NCBI RefSeq assembly: GCF_000382345.1
Contig: NZ_KB908083.1
Span: 86,382-150,381, forward strand
From: Massilia niastensis DSM 21313
GTDB taxonomy: Bacteria; Pseudomonadota; Gammaproteobacteria; Burkholderiales; Burkholderiaceae_D
Direction of reading: 5' to 3'
Length of the DNA: 64,000 bases
Shown here: in pieces, positions 49,421 through 58,710 of the stretch
Layout: each line of letters starts with the position of its first letter
Position numbering within the stretch: position 1 is the first letter of the stretch
Program-made: the position numbers and the translations under genes
The notes under the pieces: model-generated
Told to the model about the DNA's origin: nothing
The model's database searches: none
Seen by the model: only the letters and a program-made list of their open reading frames with translations

Positions 49421-50463
49421 GCGCCGCCCCGATCCGCGCCGACGGCGGGGCAGTGCGGGCCGCGCTGCGGCGCACCCATGCCTGCACCCCGCTCCAGCTC
49501 GCACTGAGCGCGGCCTGCGGCGCCGCTTGCCTGGCCCTCGCCTGGGCGCTGCAGGCGGACCGGTGGCTCGGCCTGTTCGGCGCGCTCCTGCTGCCCATCC
49601 TGTGCGGCTCGGCCGGCATGAACGGCGCGCTGCGGCTGCGGCGCGGACCAGTGTCCTGGACCGCAGCCTGGCTGCTGCTGGCGCTCGGCGCCGCCATCGG
49701 ACTGCTGTTCTACCGGCACTGGCTGGCGGCTTCCGGCCAGGCGCGACTGTCCGACCAGCAGGTGCTGGCCGCGGCGCTCGGTGTCGGTGCGCTGGCGCTG
49801 GGCTTGCCGCTCTGGCGGGCCCAGATCCAGTACCGGGCCCAGCAGATCGCGCGCCTGCAGCAGGCCGCGCTCGCCGCCGAGCTGAAGACCCTGCAGGCCC
49901 AGATCGAGCCGCATTTTCTCTACAACACGCTGGCGAACACCCGCTACCTGACCCGCCACGACCCCGACAAGGCGGGCCGCATGCTCGAGCACCTGATCGC
50001 CTACCTGCACAGCGCGCTGCCCGACATGCGCGCCGACAGCTCGACCGTCGGGCGCGAAGTCGAGCTGGCGCGCCATTACCTGGCCCTGGTCGGGCTGCGC
50101 TTCGGCGAGCGGCTGCGGGTCGAGATCGCAGTGCCGGAGGCGCTGGCCGGGCTGTCCCTGCCGCCGCTGATGCTGATGACCCTGGTCGAAAACGCGGTGC
50201 GCCACGGACTCGAACGGCAGCCGGGCGAGGTCCGCATCCAGCTGCGCGCCGCCATGCGCGGATCCTTCCTGCTGCTGACGGTGGCCGACGACGGGCCCGG
50301 CATCGGCAATGCCGTGCTCGGCAACGGGGTAGGGCTGCGCAACCTGCGCGAGCGGCTGGCGGCGCTGTATGGCGGCGCGGCCGGTTTCGACTTGCTGCGC
50401 ACCGATGCCGGCCAGACCGAAGCGCGCCTCACGATCCCCTGCGCGCGGGCGGCCGCCGCATGA
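49417..50463 (+). CDS. LytS/YehU-type sensor histidine kinase
   Basis: The protein has 348 residues with a GTG start overlapping the upstream stop. Four hydrophobic helices fill the first 135 residues. The His_kinase box is QIEPHFLYNTLANTRY with H166, and the ATPase domain has ENAVRHGLE (N box), VADDGPGIG and GVGLRNLRERL. This is the YehU/LytS kinase class. The response regulator gene overlaps its end (ATGA at 50460-50463). The signal is unknown; the exported protein encoded just before may supply it. Confidence 0.93.
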   Translation: MSAAPIRADGGAVRAALRRTHACTPLQLALSAACGAACLALAWALQADRWLGLFGALLLPILCGSAGMNGALRLRRGPVSWTAAWLLLALGAAIGLLFYRHWLAASGQARLSDQQVLAAALGVGALALGLPLWRAQIQYRAQQIARLQQAALAAELKTLQAQIEPHFLYNTLANTRYLTRHDPDKAGRMLEHLIAYLHSALPDMRADSSTVGREVELARHYLALVGLRFGERLRVEIAVPEALAGLSLPPLMLMTLVENAVRHGLERQPGEVRIQLRAAMRGSFLLLTVADDGPGIGNAVLGNGVGLRNLRERLAALYGGAAGFDLLRTDAGQTEARLTIPCARAAAA

Positions 50464-51200
50464 ACCGCCCGCGCATCCTGATCGCCGACGACGAGCCGCT
50501 GCTGCGCGCCGAACTGCGCGAGATGCTGGCCGAACTCTGGCCCGAGGCCGAGATCGTCGGCGAAGCGGTCGACGGGATCGATGCGGTGCGCCTCGGGCGC
50601 GAGCTGGCCCCGGACGCGGCCTTCCTCGACGTGCGCATGCCCGGGCTGGACGGGATCGCGCTGGCCCATGTGTTCGGCGGACGCAGCCACGTCGTCTTCG
50701 TCACCGCGCATCACGAGCATGCGGTGGCGGCCTTCGACGAGGGCGCCGTCGACTATGTGCTCAAGCCGGTCAGCCAGGAACGCCTGCGGCGCGCCGTGGA
50801 CCGGCTGCGCGCACGCCTCGGCAGCCCGCCGCCCGACCTGGCGCGCGCCTTGCGCCCGCCTGCGCCGAGGAAGGCCCAGCCGGTCTGGCTGCAGGCGTCG
50901 AGCGGCCAGACCATCCATTTCATCGACCTGGCCGACGTCATCTATTTCTGTTCGGACGCGAAATATACCCGCGTGGTCACGGAGACGATGGAAGCCCATC
51001 TGCGGCTCCCGCTACGGGAACTGGCGGAGGCGCTCGACCCGGATGCGTTCTGGCAGATCCATCGCGGCTACCTGGTCGCGCTCAAGCGCATCGCCCAGGC
51101 GCAGCGGACCGAGGATGGGGCGCTATGGGTCCACCTGCGCGGCCATCCGGCCAGGCTGCCGGTCAGCCAGCGCTACCAGCACCTGTTCCGGGGCATGTAG
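50460..51200 (+). CDS. LytTR-family response regulator
   Basis: A protein of 246 residues. The receiver domain has the acidic pair ADDE, phosphorylation site D57 in FLDVRMPG, a threonine in VTAHHE and lysine in LKPVS. The C-terminal LytTR DNA-binding domain shows IHFIDLADVIYFCSDAKYTRV and FWQIHRGYLVAL. It is the partner of the kinase directly upstream. Targets may lie in the surrounding envelope cluster, but I could not identify LytTR direct repeats. Confidence 0.95.
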   Translation: MNRPRILIADDEPLLRAELREMLAELWPEAEIVGEAVDGIDAVRLGRELAPDAAFLDVRMPGLDGIALAHVFGGRSHVVFVTAHHEHAVAAFDEGAVDYVLKPVSQERLRRAVDRLRARLGSPPPDLARALRPPAPRKAQPVWLQASSGQTIHFIDLADVIYFCSDAKYTRVVTETMEAHLRLPLRELAEALDPDAFWQIHRGYLVALKRIAQAQRTEDGALWVHLRGHPARLPVSQRYQHLFRGM

Positions 51201-51210
51201 CCGGCGCCGG

Positions 51211-51582
51211 CTACTGGCTGTCGACCTGGCTGCGCGCCTGGGCCATGTCCTGGCGCCAGGTGGCGCGCGCTTCCTGCAGGCACGCGCTGCGCGTGGGCTC
51301 GCGCCGCTTCTTGCAGGCGGCCTGCGCTTCCTTCAGCGCCGCGCCGATTTCCTTCTGCAGGGTCTGCAGCCGGGCCTGGCGGGTGCTGTCGTCGCGGTAC
51401 CAGCGGGCCGGATCGCCCTGGGCGATCTCGCGCGCCTGCTGGCGTGCGACGATGGGTTCGACGGCGGCATCGCTGCCGGCCGCGCCGGTACCGGCCGTGC
51501 CGGTCTGTGCCTGCGCTGCGCACGCGGCCATGCCGAGCACGCAGGCGAGCACGCCGCGCACTGCGCGCTGAGCATGGGTCAT
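51211..51582 (-). CDS. Exported cysteine-containing hypothetical protein
   Basis: The protein has 123 residues with a signal peptide ending AQAQ. The helical mature part has charged repeats and two cysteines (AACKKRREPTRSACLQEARATW) likely to form a disulfide, similar in style to the larger protein at 52309. GGAGGAAG precedes the ATG. It converges on the LytTR gene. The function is unknown. Confidence 0.7.
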   Translation of the reverse strand: MTHAQRAVRGVLACVLGMAACAAQAQTGTAGTGAAGSDAAVEPIVARQQAREIAQGDPARWYRDDSTRQARLQTLQKEIGAALKEAQAACKKRREPTRSACLQEARATWRQDMAQARSQVDSQ

Positions 51583-51630
51583 GCTTCCTCCTGGCTGGAT
51601 GAAGGACCGGCGCAGGTGCGCCGGCGGGGA

Positions 51631-52116
51631 TCAATAGCGATAGACGCGGCCGTCGACGATGCGCACGCGGTTACCCACGCGCAAGTCGTAGGCGCTGTCC
51701 TGGGTCACGGTTCGGTATTCGCCGTTATCCATGCGCACGTTGATCTGGTACAGCTCCTGGCCGGTGGTGTTCCGGTTAGCCTCGACCCGGTTGCCGATGG
51801 CCGCGCCGGCCACGCCGCCGGCGACGGTGGCCGCGGTACGGCCGCTGCCGCTGCCGACCTGGTTACCCGCCAGTGCGCCCACCACGCCGCCGAGGACGGC
51901 GCCGGCGCCGCTGGTGCGGCCGCCGTTGGCCTGGGTGACCTGGATCGTTTCGATCACGCCATAGCCCATCGACGCCGTGTTGTCGTAGCCGCTGTTATAG
52001 CCGCCGCTGCTGGCGCTGCCGCTGCCGTAGTGCGGCTGGGAACTGGTACTCGCGCAGCCGGAGAGAAAAGCGCCGGCAGCCAGCACGGCGGCGGCAAGGG
52101 TACGGGTTGTTTTCAT
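51631..52116 (-). CDS. Glycine-zipper 2TM lipoprotein (SlyB-like)
   Basis: A 161-residue protein with lipobox LSGC. A tyrosine/glycine/serine-rich linker precedes the zipper GAGAVLGGVVGALAGNQVG, GSGSGRTAATVAGGVAG and a C-terminal beta domain (YQINVRMDNGEYRTV, RVRIVDGRVYRY). It is a paralogue of the anchored protein at 40566-41312 and resembles SlyB/PcP outer-membrane lipoproteins. A perfect stress motif lies 57 bases before the ATG. Confidence 0.92.
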   Translation of the reverse strand: MKTTRTLAAAVLAAGAFLSGCASTSSQPHYGSGSASSGGYNSGYDNTASMGYGVIETIQVTQANGGRTSGAGAVLGGVVGALAGNQVGSGSGRTAATVAGGVAGAAIGNRVEANRNTTGQELYQINVRMDNGEYRTVTQDSAYDLRVGNRVRIVDGRVYRY

Positions 52117-52172
52117 GTTGTTCTCCTGACAAAAGTATGATGCCAGAATAAAACTGGGACTTTGGTGGGTCT

Positions 52173-52186
52173 GTGCGGTGTCGCAC
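52173..52186 (-). promoter_or_regulatory. Crp/Fnr-type stress motif (SlyB-like side)
   Basis: GTGCGGTGTCGCAC, perfect half-sites, 57 bases before the SlyB-like gene. TATTCT on the minus strand (52145-52150) is at the -10 distance. Confidence 0.65.
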
Positions 52187-52234
52187 CCACCTGTCGACCT
52201 CGTCGAGGTCTGGAAGCTCTTCTGTTGCTGATGT

Positions 52235-52276
52235 GTTCGACACCGAACAGAAGGCGCGCGGCGCCACGTGTAAAAA
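52235..52276 (+). promoter_or_regulatory. Crp/Fnr-type stress motif with -10 box, variant
   Basis: GTTCGACACCGAAC (52235-52248) is a perfect 5-4-5 palindrome of the GTTCG subtype. TAAAAA at 52271-52276 is in the -10 position. The gene at 52309 starts 61 bases downstream, the same as at 45296-45371. Confidence 0.5.
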
Positions 52277-52308
52277 GAGCATGAGCGTTGACAAACGGAG
52301 AAGAAAAA

Positions 52309-52860
52309 ATGAAAAGCTCTCATGCGGTATTGATGATCGGCGCGGCGCTGGCCTGGGCCGGACACGGCCGCGCCCAGCAGCCGGTGCCGGACGCCAGGAC
52401 CGCCTACGAGCAGGCACGCGCCATGGCCGAAGCGAACTACAAGGCGGCGCGCGCCAAGTGCGACCTGATCGCCGGCAACCCCCATGAGCTGTGCGTGGCC
52501 GAGGCCCGCGCCGCCAGGGTGCGCGTCGAGGAAGAAGCGAACGCCGCCTACAAGAACACCCTGGCGGCCTATACCCAGGCGCGGCTGCGCATCGCCTCGG
52601 CGAACCACGACCGCGACAAGGTGCGCTGCGAGGCCCTGACCGGCAACGACAAGGATGTCTGCATGGAGCAGGCCAAGGCCACCCTGATCGCGGCCCAGGC
52701 CGACGCCAAGGCCGACCGCAAGAGCATGGAAGCGCGCCTCGATGCGCGCGAGGACAAGATCACCGCCGAGTACCGCGTCGCGCTGGAGAAGTGCGATGCC
52801 TACGCCGGCGCCGCCAAGGACCAGTGCGTGAGCGCCGCCAGGACCGCCTATGGCAAATGA
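52309..52860 (+). CDS. Exported helical protein with paired cysteines
   Basis: The protein has 183 residues with a signal peptide ending GRAQ. The mature part is a repeating helical array of about 55 residues with C-x(n)-C pairs (AKCDLIAGNPHELCVAEARA, RCEALTGNDKDVCMEQAKA, KCDAYAGAAKDQCVSAARTA): three copies of C-D/E-x-x-x-G-x-x-x-x-x-C. This is a small internal repeat, likely disulfide-linked. Such proteins are common in Oxalobacteraceae stress clusters; function unknown. It is followed by a BON-domain gene. Confidence 0.75.
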   Translation: MKSSHAVLMIGAALAWAGHGRAQQPVPDARTAYEQARAMAEANYKAARAKCDLIAGNPHELCVAEARAARVRVEEEANAAYKNTLAAYTQARLRIASANHDRDKVRCEALTGNDKDVCMEQAKATLIAAQADAKADRKSMEARLDAREDKITAEYRVALEKCDAYAGAAKDQCVSAARTAYGK

Positions 52861-52945
52861 AGAACCGCGGGCCGGCCATGCCGGCACCGCCCAACCCCGC
52901 CCAACCGGGCACTGCTTTACCCTTGACCACCAATAAGGAGCCATC

Positions 52946-53260
52946 ATGAAAATCGCACAACGCCTCATCACCGCCGCCTTCGCCGCCACCGTCGCCATCA
53001 CCGCCGTCGGCTGCGTCTCGACCTCGAAGCAGGAAAGCGCCGGCGAATACGTCGACGACGCCGTCATCACCACCAAGGTGAAGGCGGCCCTGGCCCAGGA
53101 TCCGAGCGTGAAAGCCACCGAAGTGAACGTCGAGACCTTCAAGGGCGACGTCCAGCTGTCGGGCTTCGTGGCCGATCCGGCATCCGCGCAACGCGCCGTC
53201 GAACTTGCACGTGGCGTAAAAGGCGTGACTTCCGTCAAAAACGACATTCGTGTGAAATAA
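52946..53260 (+). CDS. BON-domain lipoprotein (OsmY-like)
   Basis: A 104-residue protein with lipobox AVGC and one BON domain: DDAVITTKVKAALAQDPSVK, VQLSGFVADPAS, RGVKGVTSVKNDIRVK. It is a paralogue of the gene at 42652-42978, sharing the same C-terminal phrase. AAGGAG precedes the ATG. It sits 85 bases behind the cysteine-pair protein and ends at a terminator, so it is probably part of the same unit. Confidence 0.92.
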   Translation: MKIAQRLITAAFAATVAITAVGCVSTSKQESAGEYVDDAVITTKVKAALAQDPSVKATEVNVETFKGDVQLSGFVADPASAQRAVELARGVKGVTSVKNDIRVK

Positions 53261-53270
53261 TGTCGGATCG

Positions 53271-53289
53271 CCGGGGCGGCCCGGTTTTT
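53271..53289 (+). terminator. Terminator after the BON gene
   Basis: CCGGG/CCCGG stem with a four-base loop followed by TTTTT. Confidence 0.7.
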
Positions 53290-53305
53290 AGTTCAGGCAC
53301 CCTTC

Positions 53306-54541
53306 ATGCAGCTCGCAAAAACCGATCCGGTCCCCGCGCCGGCCACTTCGCCTGACCTTGCCGCCCCGGAGGCGTCCGCCAACGGCGCCGAGCCTCGCCC
53401 AGCGGGGGACGATCTCGCCCTGCAGCTCGGCGGGCTGCGCCTGCCGCTGCACGTGAATGCGCGCGGCGTCTCGCTGGGCATCCTGGCGACCATCGCCTTC
53501 GTCTTCGCCCTGCAGTGGGCGCAGAAGTTCTTCGTGCCGCTGCTGCTCGGCATCCTGATCGCCTATACCCTGAACCCGGTCGTGCGCTGGCTGGAGCGCT
53601 GGCACATCCGGCGCGTCATCGGCGCGACCCTGGTCACCGCCGTGATCGTCAGCGCGATGGGCGGCACCCTGTATCGGCTACAGGACGAATTCTTCAACAT
53701 CATCGACGAGCTGCCGACGCTGACGCACAAGATCACCAAGATCCTGACGAATACCAGCGGGCAGCGCACGACCCTGCAGCAGATGCAGGCCGCCGCCGCC
53801 GAGATCGAGCGCGCCGCCTCGAACGTCGGCAGCGATGCGCGGCGCGCGACGCAGAAGCGCCCGCCGCAGCTGCCGCCCGCGGCAGGCTCGAATTTCCGCG
53901 TGATGGACTGGGTGCTGGCCGGCTCGATGGGCCTGGCGACCTTCCTGTCGCAGGCGACGATGGTGGTGTTCCTGGTGTTCTTCCTGCTGCTGGCGGGCGA
54001 CACCTTCAAGCGCAAGCTGGTCAAGCTGACCGGGCCTTCGCTGACGCGCAAGAAGGTCACGGTCCACATCCTGGACGAGATCAACACCTCGATCCAGAGC
54101 TATATGTTCATGCTGCTGGTCACCAACATCCTGCTGGCGCTGCTGATGTGGGGCGCGCTGCGCTACATCGGCCTGGAGAACGCCGGCGCCTGGGCCGCCT
54201 TCGCCGGCGTGGCCCACCTGATGCCGTATTTCGGCCCGCTCCTGATCACGCTCGCCACCGGCATGGTGGCCTTCCTGCAGTTCGAATCGCTGCGCATGGT
54301 GATCCTGGTCGCCGGCGCCTCGCTCGGGATCGCCACCCTGGTCGGCATGGTGGTGGCCACCTGGATGACCGGCAAGATCGCCAAGATGAACCCGGCCGCC
54401 GTGTTCGTCAGCCTGCTGTTCTGGGGCTGGCTGTGGGGCGTGTGGGGGCTGCTGCTCGGGGTGCCGGTGGTGATGGTGCTGAAAGTGGTGGCCGAGCGGG
54501 TGGAAGGGATGGAGTTCGTGGCGGAGTTGCTGGGAGAGTGA
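53306..54541 (+). CDS. AI-2E transporter-family (PerM-like) membrane protein
   Basis: The protein has 411 residues. About eight hydrophobic segments are arranged as in the TqsA/PerM family, with the hallmark PLLLGILIAYTLNPVVRWLERW at the start, a long periplasmic or cytosolic insert with coiled coil (residues 150-200), and the late YFGPLLITLATGM and LLFWGWLWGVWGLLLGVP. It exports small molecules or ions; AI-2 transport is proven for few members. It is a single gene. Confidence 0.9.
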   Translation: MQLAKTDPVPAPATSPDLAAPEASANGAEPRPAGDDLALQLGGLRLPLHVNARGVSLGILATIAFVFALQWAQKFFVPLLLGILIAYTLNPVVRWLERWHIRRVIGATLVTAVIVSAMGGTLYRLQDEFFNIIDELPTLTHKITKILTNTSGQRTTLQQMQAAAAEIERAASNVGSDARRATQKRPPQLPPAAGSNFRVMDWVLAGSMGLATFLSQATMVVFLVFFLLLAGDTFKRKLVKLTGPSLTRKKVTVHILDEINTSIQSYMFMLLVTNILLALLMWGALRYIGLENAGAWAAFAGVAHLMPYFGPLLITLATGMVAFLQFESLRMVILVAGASLGIATLVGMVVATWMTGKIAKMNPAAVFVSLLFWGWLWGVWGLLLGVPVVMVLKVVAERVEGMEFVAELLGE

Positions 54542-54617
54542 GCCTGGGCGACGGCATGCCATTGCCGCCGGCGGCGGCAATGGCATGCCTGGTGAGCGGG
54601 CTGGCGCTGGCGCCGTG

Positions 54618-55532
54618 CTAAGCCCTGCTGACCTTGGGCGTCGCCCCCGTCTCATGCGCCGGCTTGTGCCGCAAACTTCCCAGCTGTAACGCATACTGGC
54701 GCGCGAACTCCGCCCCCAGGAAGAAGATCTGCGCCGAGTAATACACCCACAGCAGCAAGGCGATCAGCGAGCCGGCGGCGCCGAAGCTGTCGGCGGCGCC
54801 GCTGTTGCCGATATACAACCCGATCCCGAACTTGCCGAGTGTGAACATCGCCGCCGTGCCCAGCGCGCCGATGGTCACGTCATGCCAGGACAGCTTGATG
54901 CGCGGCAGCAGCTTGTAGATGATGCCGAACAGCGTGGCGATGACGAGGAAGCTGATCCCCGACGCCACCCATCCCAGCACCACGGCCGCTTCCTTCCACA
55001 TCCCGCCGATGTAGTTCTCGACCACGGCCAGCCCGGCGCTGACCACCAGCGACACCATCAGCAGGAAGCCCAGCACCAGGATCAGGCCGAAGGACAGCAG
55101 GCGGGTGCGGACCACGTCCCACATGGTCGAATCCTTGGGAGGAGGGACGTCCCAGATCTCGTCCAGGCTGTCCTTCAGCTCGGCGAACACGCTGGTGGCG
55201 CCGATCAGGAGCAGCACGGTCGCGATGATGGTCGCCAGCCGGCCGCTTTCCTTGTTCTGCGCGCCGGCCAGGATCGTCTGGACGGTTTCGGCGCCCTGCT
55301 TGCCGACCAGGCCGCGCAGCTCGCTCAGCAGCTGGCCCTGGGCCGCCTCGGCGCCATAGAAGAAGCCGGCGACGGCGATCACCAGCACGAGGATCGGGGC
55401 CAGGGAAAACAGGGTATAGAACGCCAGGGCCGCGCCCTTGCTGGCGGCGCGGTGCTCCAGCCATTCGGTGAGGGCGCAGCGCAGCACGTGCAGCACCTGG
55501 CGCGAAAAGGGAATCCAGTTTTTTACAGCCAT
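54618..55532 (-). CDS. YihY/BrkB-family membrane protein
   Basis: A protein of 304 residues with six transmembrane helices. Family boxes are SKGAALAFYTLFSLAPILVLVIAVAGFFYG, GATSVFAELKDSLDEIWDV and the end LLWVYYSAQIFFLGAEFARQYA. It was once called ribonuclease BN, but the family is an inner membrane protein of unknown transport role. It converges on the PerM-like gene. It belongs to the envelope gene cluster in this part of the chromosome. Confidence 0.93.
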   Translation of the reverse strand: MAVKNWIPFSRQVLHVLRCALTEWLEHRAASKGAALAFYTLFSLAPILVLVIAVAGFFYGAEAAQGQLLSELRGLVGKQGAETVQTILAGAQNKESGRLATIIATVLLLIGATSVFAELKDSLDEIWDVPPPKDSTMWDVVRTRLLSFGLILVLGFLLMVSLVVSAGLAVVENYIGGMWKEAAVVLGWVASGISFLVIATLFGIIYKLLPRIKLSWHDVTIGALGTAAMFTLGKFGIGLYIGNSGAADSFGAAGSLIALLLWVYYSAQIFFLGAEFARQYALQLGSLRHKPAHETGATPKVSRA

Positions 55533-55546
55533 TGCCCATCCTCCAA

Positions 55547-55571
55547 TGAAAAGGGGGCCGAAGCCCCCCTT
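55547..55571 (-). terminator. Terminator of the OmpA-type gene
   Basis: AAGGGGG and CCCCCTT form a stem around a CCGAAG-type loop, with TTTT following on the minus strand. A second hairpin of 16 bases per arm (GCCAGCCACGCCTGAC against its complement) lies at 55602-55644 between this and the OmpA stop. Confidence 0.75.
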
Positions 55572-55696
55572 GGTATGCGATCAAGCGGCAGCCTTGCCAT
55601 GGCCAGCCACGCCTGACAGGAAGCGCCGGTCAGGCGTGGCTGGCCCGGGCAGGGCCGCTTCAGGCAGGGCCGCTCCAGGCGGCGGGCCCTCGGGTA

Positions 55697-56716
55697 TTAC
55701 TCGACCTTGCGCTCGACCGTGATCTGCTCGACCTCGACGCGGCGGTTCGGTTCGAGGCAGGCGATCAGTTCTGCGCGCTTCTTCTGGTTGCAGGTCACGA
55801 GCGGGTTCGCTTCACCCTTGCCGTAGGCCTTCAGGCGATTGCCGTCGATGCCTTTGCTGATCAGGTAGTCGCGCACCGAGTTGGCGCGGCGTTCCGACAG
55901 GGCCAGGTTGTACTTCTCGGAACCCAGGCGGTCGGTGTAGCCGGTGATGTCGACGTCGGTGACGTTCGGATCGGCCTGCAGGGCGGCGGCGATCTCGTCC
56001 AGCTTCGGCGCCGGCAGGATCACGTCGGACTTGTTGAACTCGAACACCTTGTTGGCTTCCAGGGTCACCTTCTCGAAGCGTGCCGGCGGCGGCGGCGGCG
56101 GTTCGACCGGAGCAGGCGCCGGGGCGGGAGCCTCGACCACGGGAGCCGGAGCCGGCGGTGCAGGCGGCGGGTTGAAGGCGTAGTTCAGGCCGACAGTCAG
56201 GTACTTGTTGTTGCTGCGGCGGAAACCGAACTGTTCGTCGTCACGCAGGAAGCCGCGCACGCTGCGGACGTCGGCCTGCAGCGACCACTGCGGGGTCAGC
56301 GATGCCTGGACGCCGAGACCGATGGTGGCGTACGGAGAGGTCTTCTTGACGTCGCGCAGCGGATTGTTGACCTTGTCGCGCGAAGCGCCCACGCCGAACA
56401 GCACGAACGGACGGAAGCGTTCACGGCTCAGCATCAGCAATGCATCCACACCCAGCATGGACTGGCGGTATTCGGCAGGGCCGTCCTCGAAGCGGGCATG
56501 GCTGCCGCCCACCTGGATATCCCACATCGGGTGGACAGCCTTACCGAACTTCAGACCGCCGCCCCAGTCCTTGTCGTCCACGCCGAATTCACGATCCGGC
56601 TTGCCGTACATCACGCTCGGCTGGACGTACCACGACGGATTGATTTCCTGGGCGAGGGTTGCTCCGGTCGAGCACAGCAGTGCAACGGCCAGGGCGATCT
56701 TCTTCGAATTATTCAC
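55697..56716 (-). CDS. OmpA-family outer membrane protein
   Basis: The protein has 339 residues with a GTG start at 56716 that follows AAAGGGAG; a longer frame lacks a site. After a signal peptide (IALAVALLCSTGATLAQ) an eight-strand barrel of about 165 residues, a proline/alanine-rich hinge (NPPPAPPAPAPVVEAP) and a C-terminal OmpA domain (VFEFNKSDVILPAPKL, ITGYTDRLGSEKYNLALSERRA, NRRVEVEQI) are seen. It is a major surface protein linking outer membrane to peptidoglycan. Confidence 0.93.
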   Translation of the reverse strand: MNNSKKIALAVALLCSTGATLAQEINPSWYVQPSVMYGKPDREFGVDDKDWGGGLKFGKAVHPMWDIQVGGSHARFEDGPAEYRQSMLGVDALLMLSRERFRPFVLFGVGASRDKVNNPLRDVKKTSPYATIGLGVQASLTPQWSLQADVRSVRGFLRDDEQFGFRRSNNKYLTVGLNYAFNPPPAPPAPAPVVEAPAPAPAPVEPPPPPPARFEKVTLEANKVFEFNKSDVILPAPKLDEIAAALQADPNVTDVDITGYTDRLGSEKYNLALSERRANSVRDYLISKGIDGNRLKAYGKGEANPLVTCNQKKRAELIACLEPNRRVEVEQITVERKVE

Positions 56717-56807
56717 GGATAGGCTCCCTTTGGTTAAAAGTAAGTGACATCTCATGCCTAGCAAGGGATGTTGGATAAAGAATAACAGTGTGAGTTCCTG
56801 GGGCTCG

Positions 56808-56821
56808 GTGCGTTAGCGCAC
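56808..56821 (-). promoter_or_regulatory. Crp/Fnr-type stress motif before the OmpA-type gene
   Basis: GTGCGTTAGCGCAC, perfect half-sites, 91 bases before the OmpA start. TATTCT (minus strand, 56779-56784) is in the -10 position. The remaining gap to 57111 (about 290 bases) must hold the promoter of the divergent regulator gene; I see nothing else recognisable in it. Confidence 0.62.
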
Positions 56822-57111
56822 CCAAGGAATTGGGCTGTGCGATTTTACAACGGTGTGAAAAAGTAACATTTGCACAAATGAAACAAGCTGTAACGATATG
56901 GGTGTGTGAAAAACATGACATGGATCATGAAGCGAGCTTCTGGGAAATGCTTGCAGGAATGTTGTCGAATGTTGGATGGCGCACAGACCGGCGGGGCTGA
57001 TGCAGGCAATCTTGAGCCCAGTTAAGCGGAACCGAGGTGTTGTCAGGGTGTCCAAAAACGGCACACAGCGACCCGGACCACACAGTCTCTCTCTCTCATG
57101 GAGCTCATAAT

Positions 57112-57717
57112 ATGCATGCAACGACTCACCATAACGCGGCACAAGGCGAAACCGGCGCAGTGCACACGTCCAGCAATTCGGCACTGATCGAACGTGTCCC
57201 GCCGCAGCCGACCGAACGTGCCCCGATCTCCCTGGCTCCGATCGAGCGCGTCCGTTCCACCTCGGCCACCCAGCGCCGCATCGAAAACATGCAAAAGCTG
57301 ATCAATGAGTTGTCGAGCCATGAAATGCTGGCCGATGAAATCGCCTGGTTCCTGAAGTTCTCGCCGTCCGGTGCGCGCAAGTACATCCGCGACCTGCGCG
57401 AGGCCGGCGTGATCGAACTGGCGCGTTACATCGAGGGCACCGCCACCTACCTGGGCAAGGCCGTGTACCAGATCTCGCCCGATCCGGATCGCGTCAAGGC
57501 CTTCCTGGCAGCGATCTGCCAGCCGAAGCGCGAAGGCGCCACCCCGCGCAAGGAGCGTCCGGGCCTGCGCGAGCAGAACATGGCCGGCAGCGGCCGTCAC
57601 TTCCATATCCTGGCGGATGACACCCATTACGCGATCCGCGTGAACCGCAGCCCGGTCAGCCGCGATCCGCTGGTTGCAGCACTGTTCGGCCCGCCGCCGA
57701 GCCAGACCGCCAAGTAA
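57112..57717 (+). CDS. Putative winged-helix DNA-binding protein
   Basis: A 201-residue protein starting at the ATG at 57112 with GGAG upstream. The first 55 residues are polar and disordered. Residues 60-120 look like a winged helix: INELSSHEMLADEIAWFLKF, SPSGARKYIRDLREAGVIEL, then a wing. The C-terminal part (GRHFHILADDTHYAIRVNRSPVSRDPLVAALFG) is conserved in style in Burkholderiales proteins of this type. It is divergent from the OmpA gene and might regulate it. No ligand domain is seen. Confidence 0.75.
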   Translation: MHATTHHNAAQGETGAVHTSSNSALIERVPPQPTERAPISLAPIERVRSTSATQRRIENMQKLINELSSHEMLADEIAWFLKFSPSGARKYIRDLREAGVIELARYIEGTATYLGKAVYQISPDPDRVKAFLAAICQPKREGATPRKERPGLREQNMAGSGRHFHILADDTHYAIRVNRSPVSRDPLVAALFGPPPSQTAK

Positions 57718-57795
57718 CGCGCCCGAGTGCGCGTACCATGGCCGGCGCGGCAGAGACCCGCGCCAGTCCTGGTCCGACGATCGCTGTCGTCGCTT

Positions 57796-57824
57796 GCCGC
57801 GCCCCGTGCGCGGCTTTGTTTTTT
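57796..57824 (+). terminator. Rho-independent terminator
   Basis: GCCGCGC/GCGCGGC stem with CCCGT loop, followed by a T-rich run. It ends the winged-helix gene. Confidence 0.85.
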
Positions 57825-57957
57825 GCGGCCCCGGAAAGGGCGGCGTAGTATTCAGGTAAACAACTATTTGCACTTGACGCGTTGAAAACCGGTCAATAAT
57901 CCTTATTTGACCCATGCGGCAGGCTCAGCCGGCCGATCAACGTGAAAAGGAGTAATG

Positions 57958-58706
<749 letters not shown>

Positions 58707-58710
<4 letters not shown>

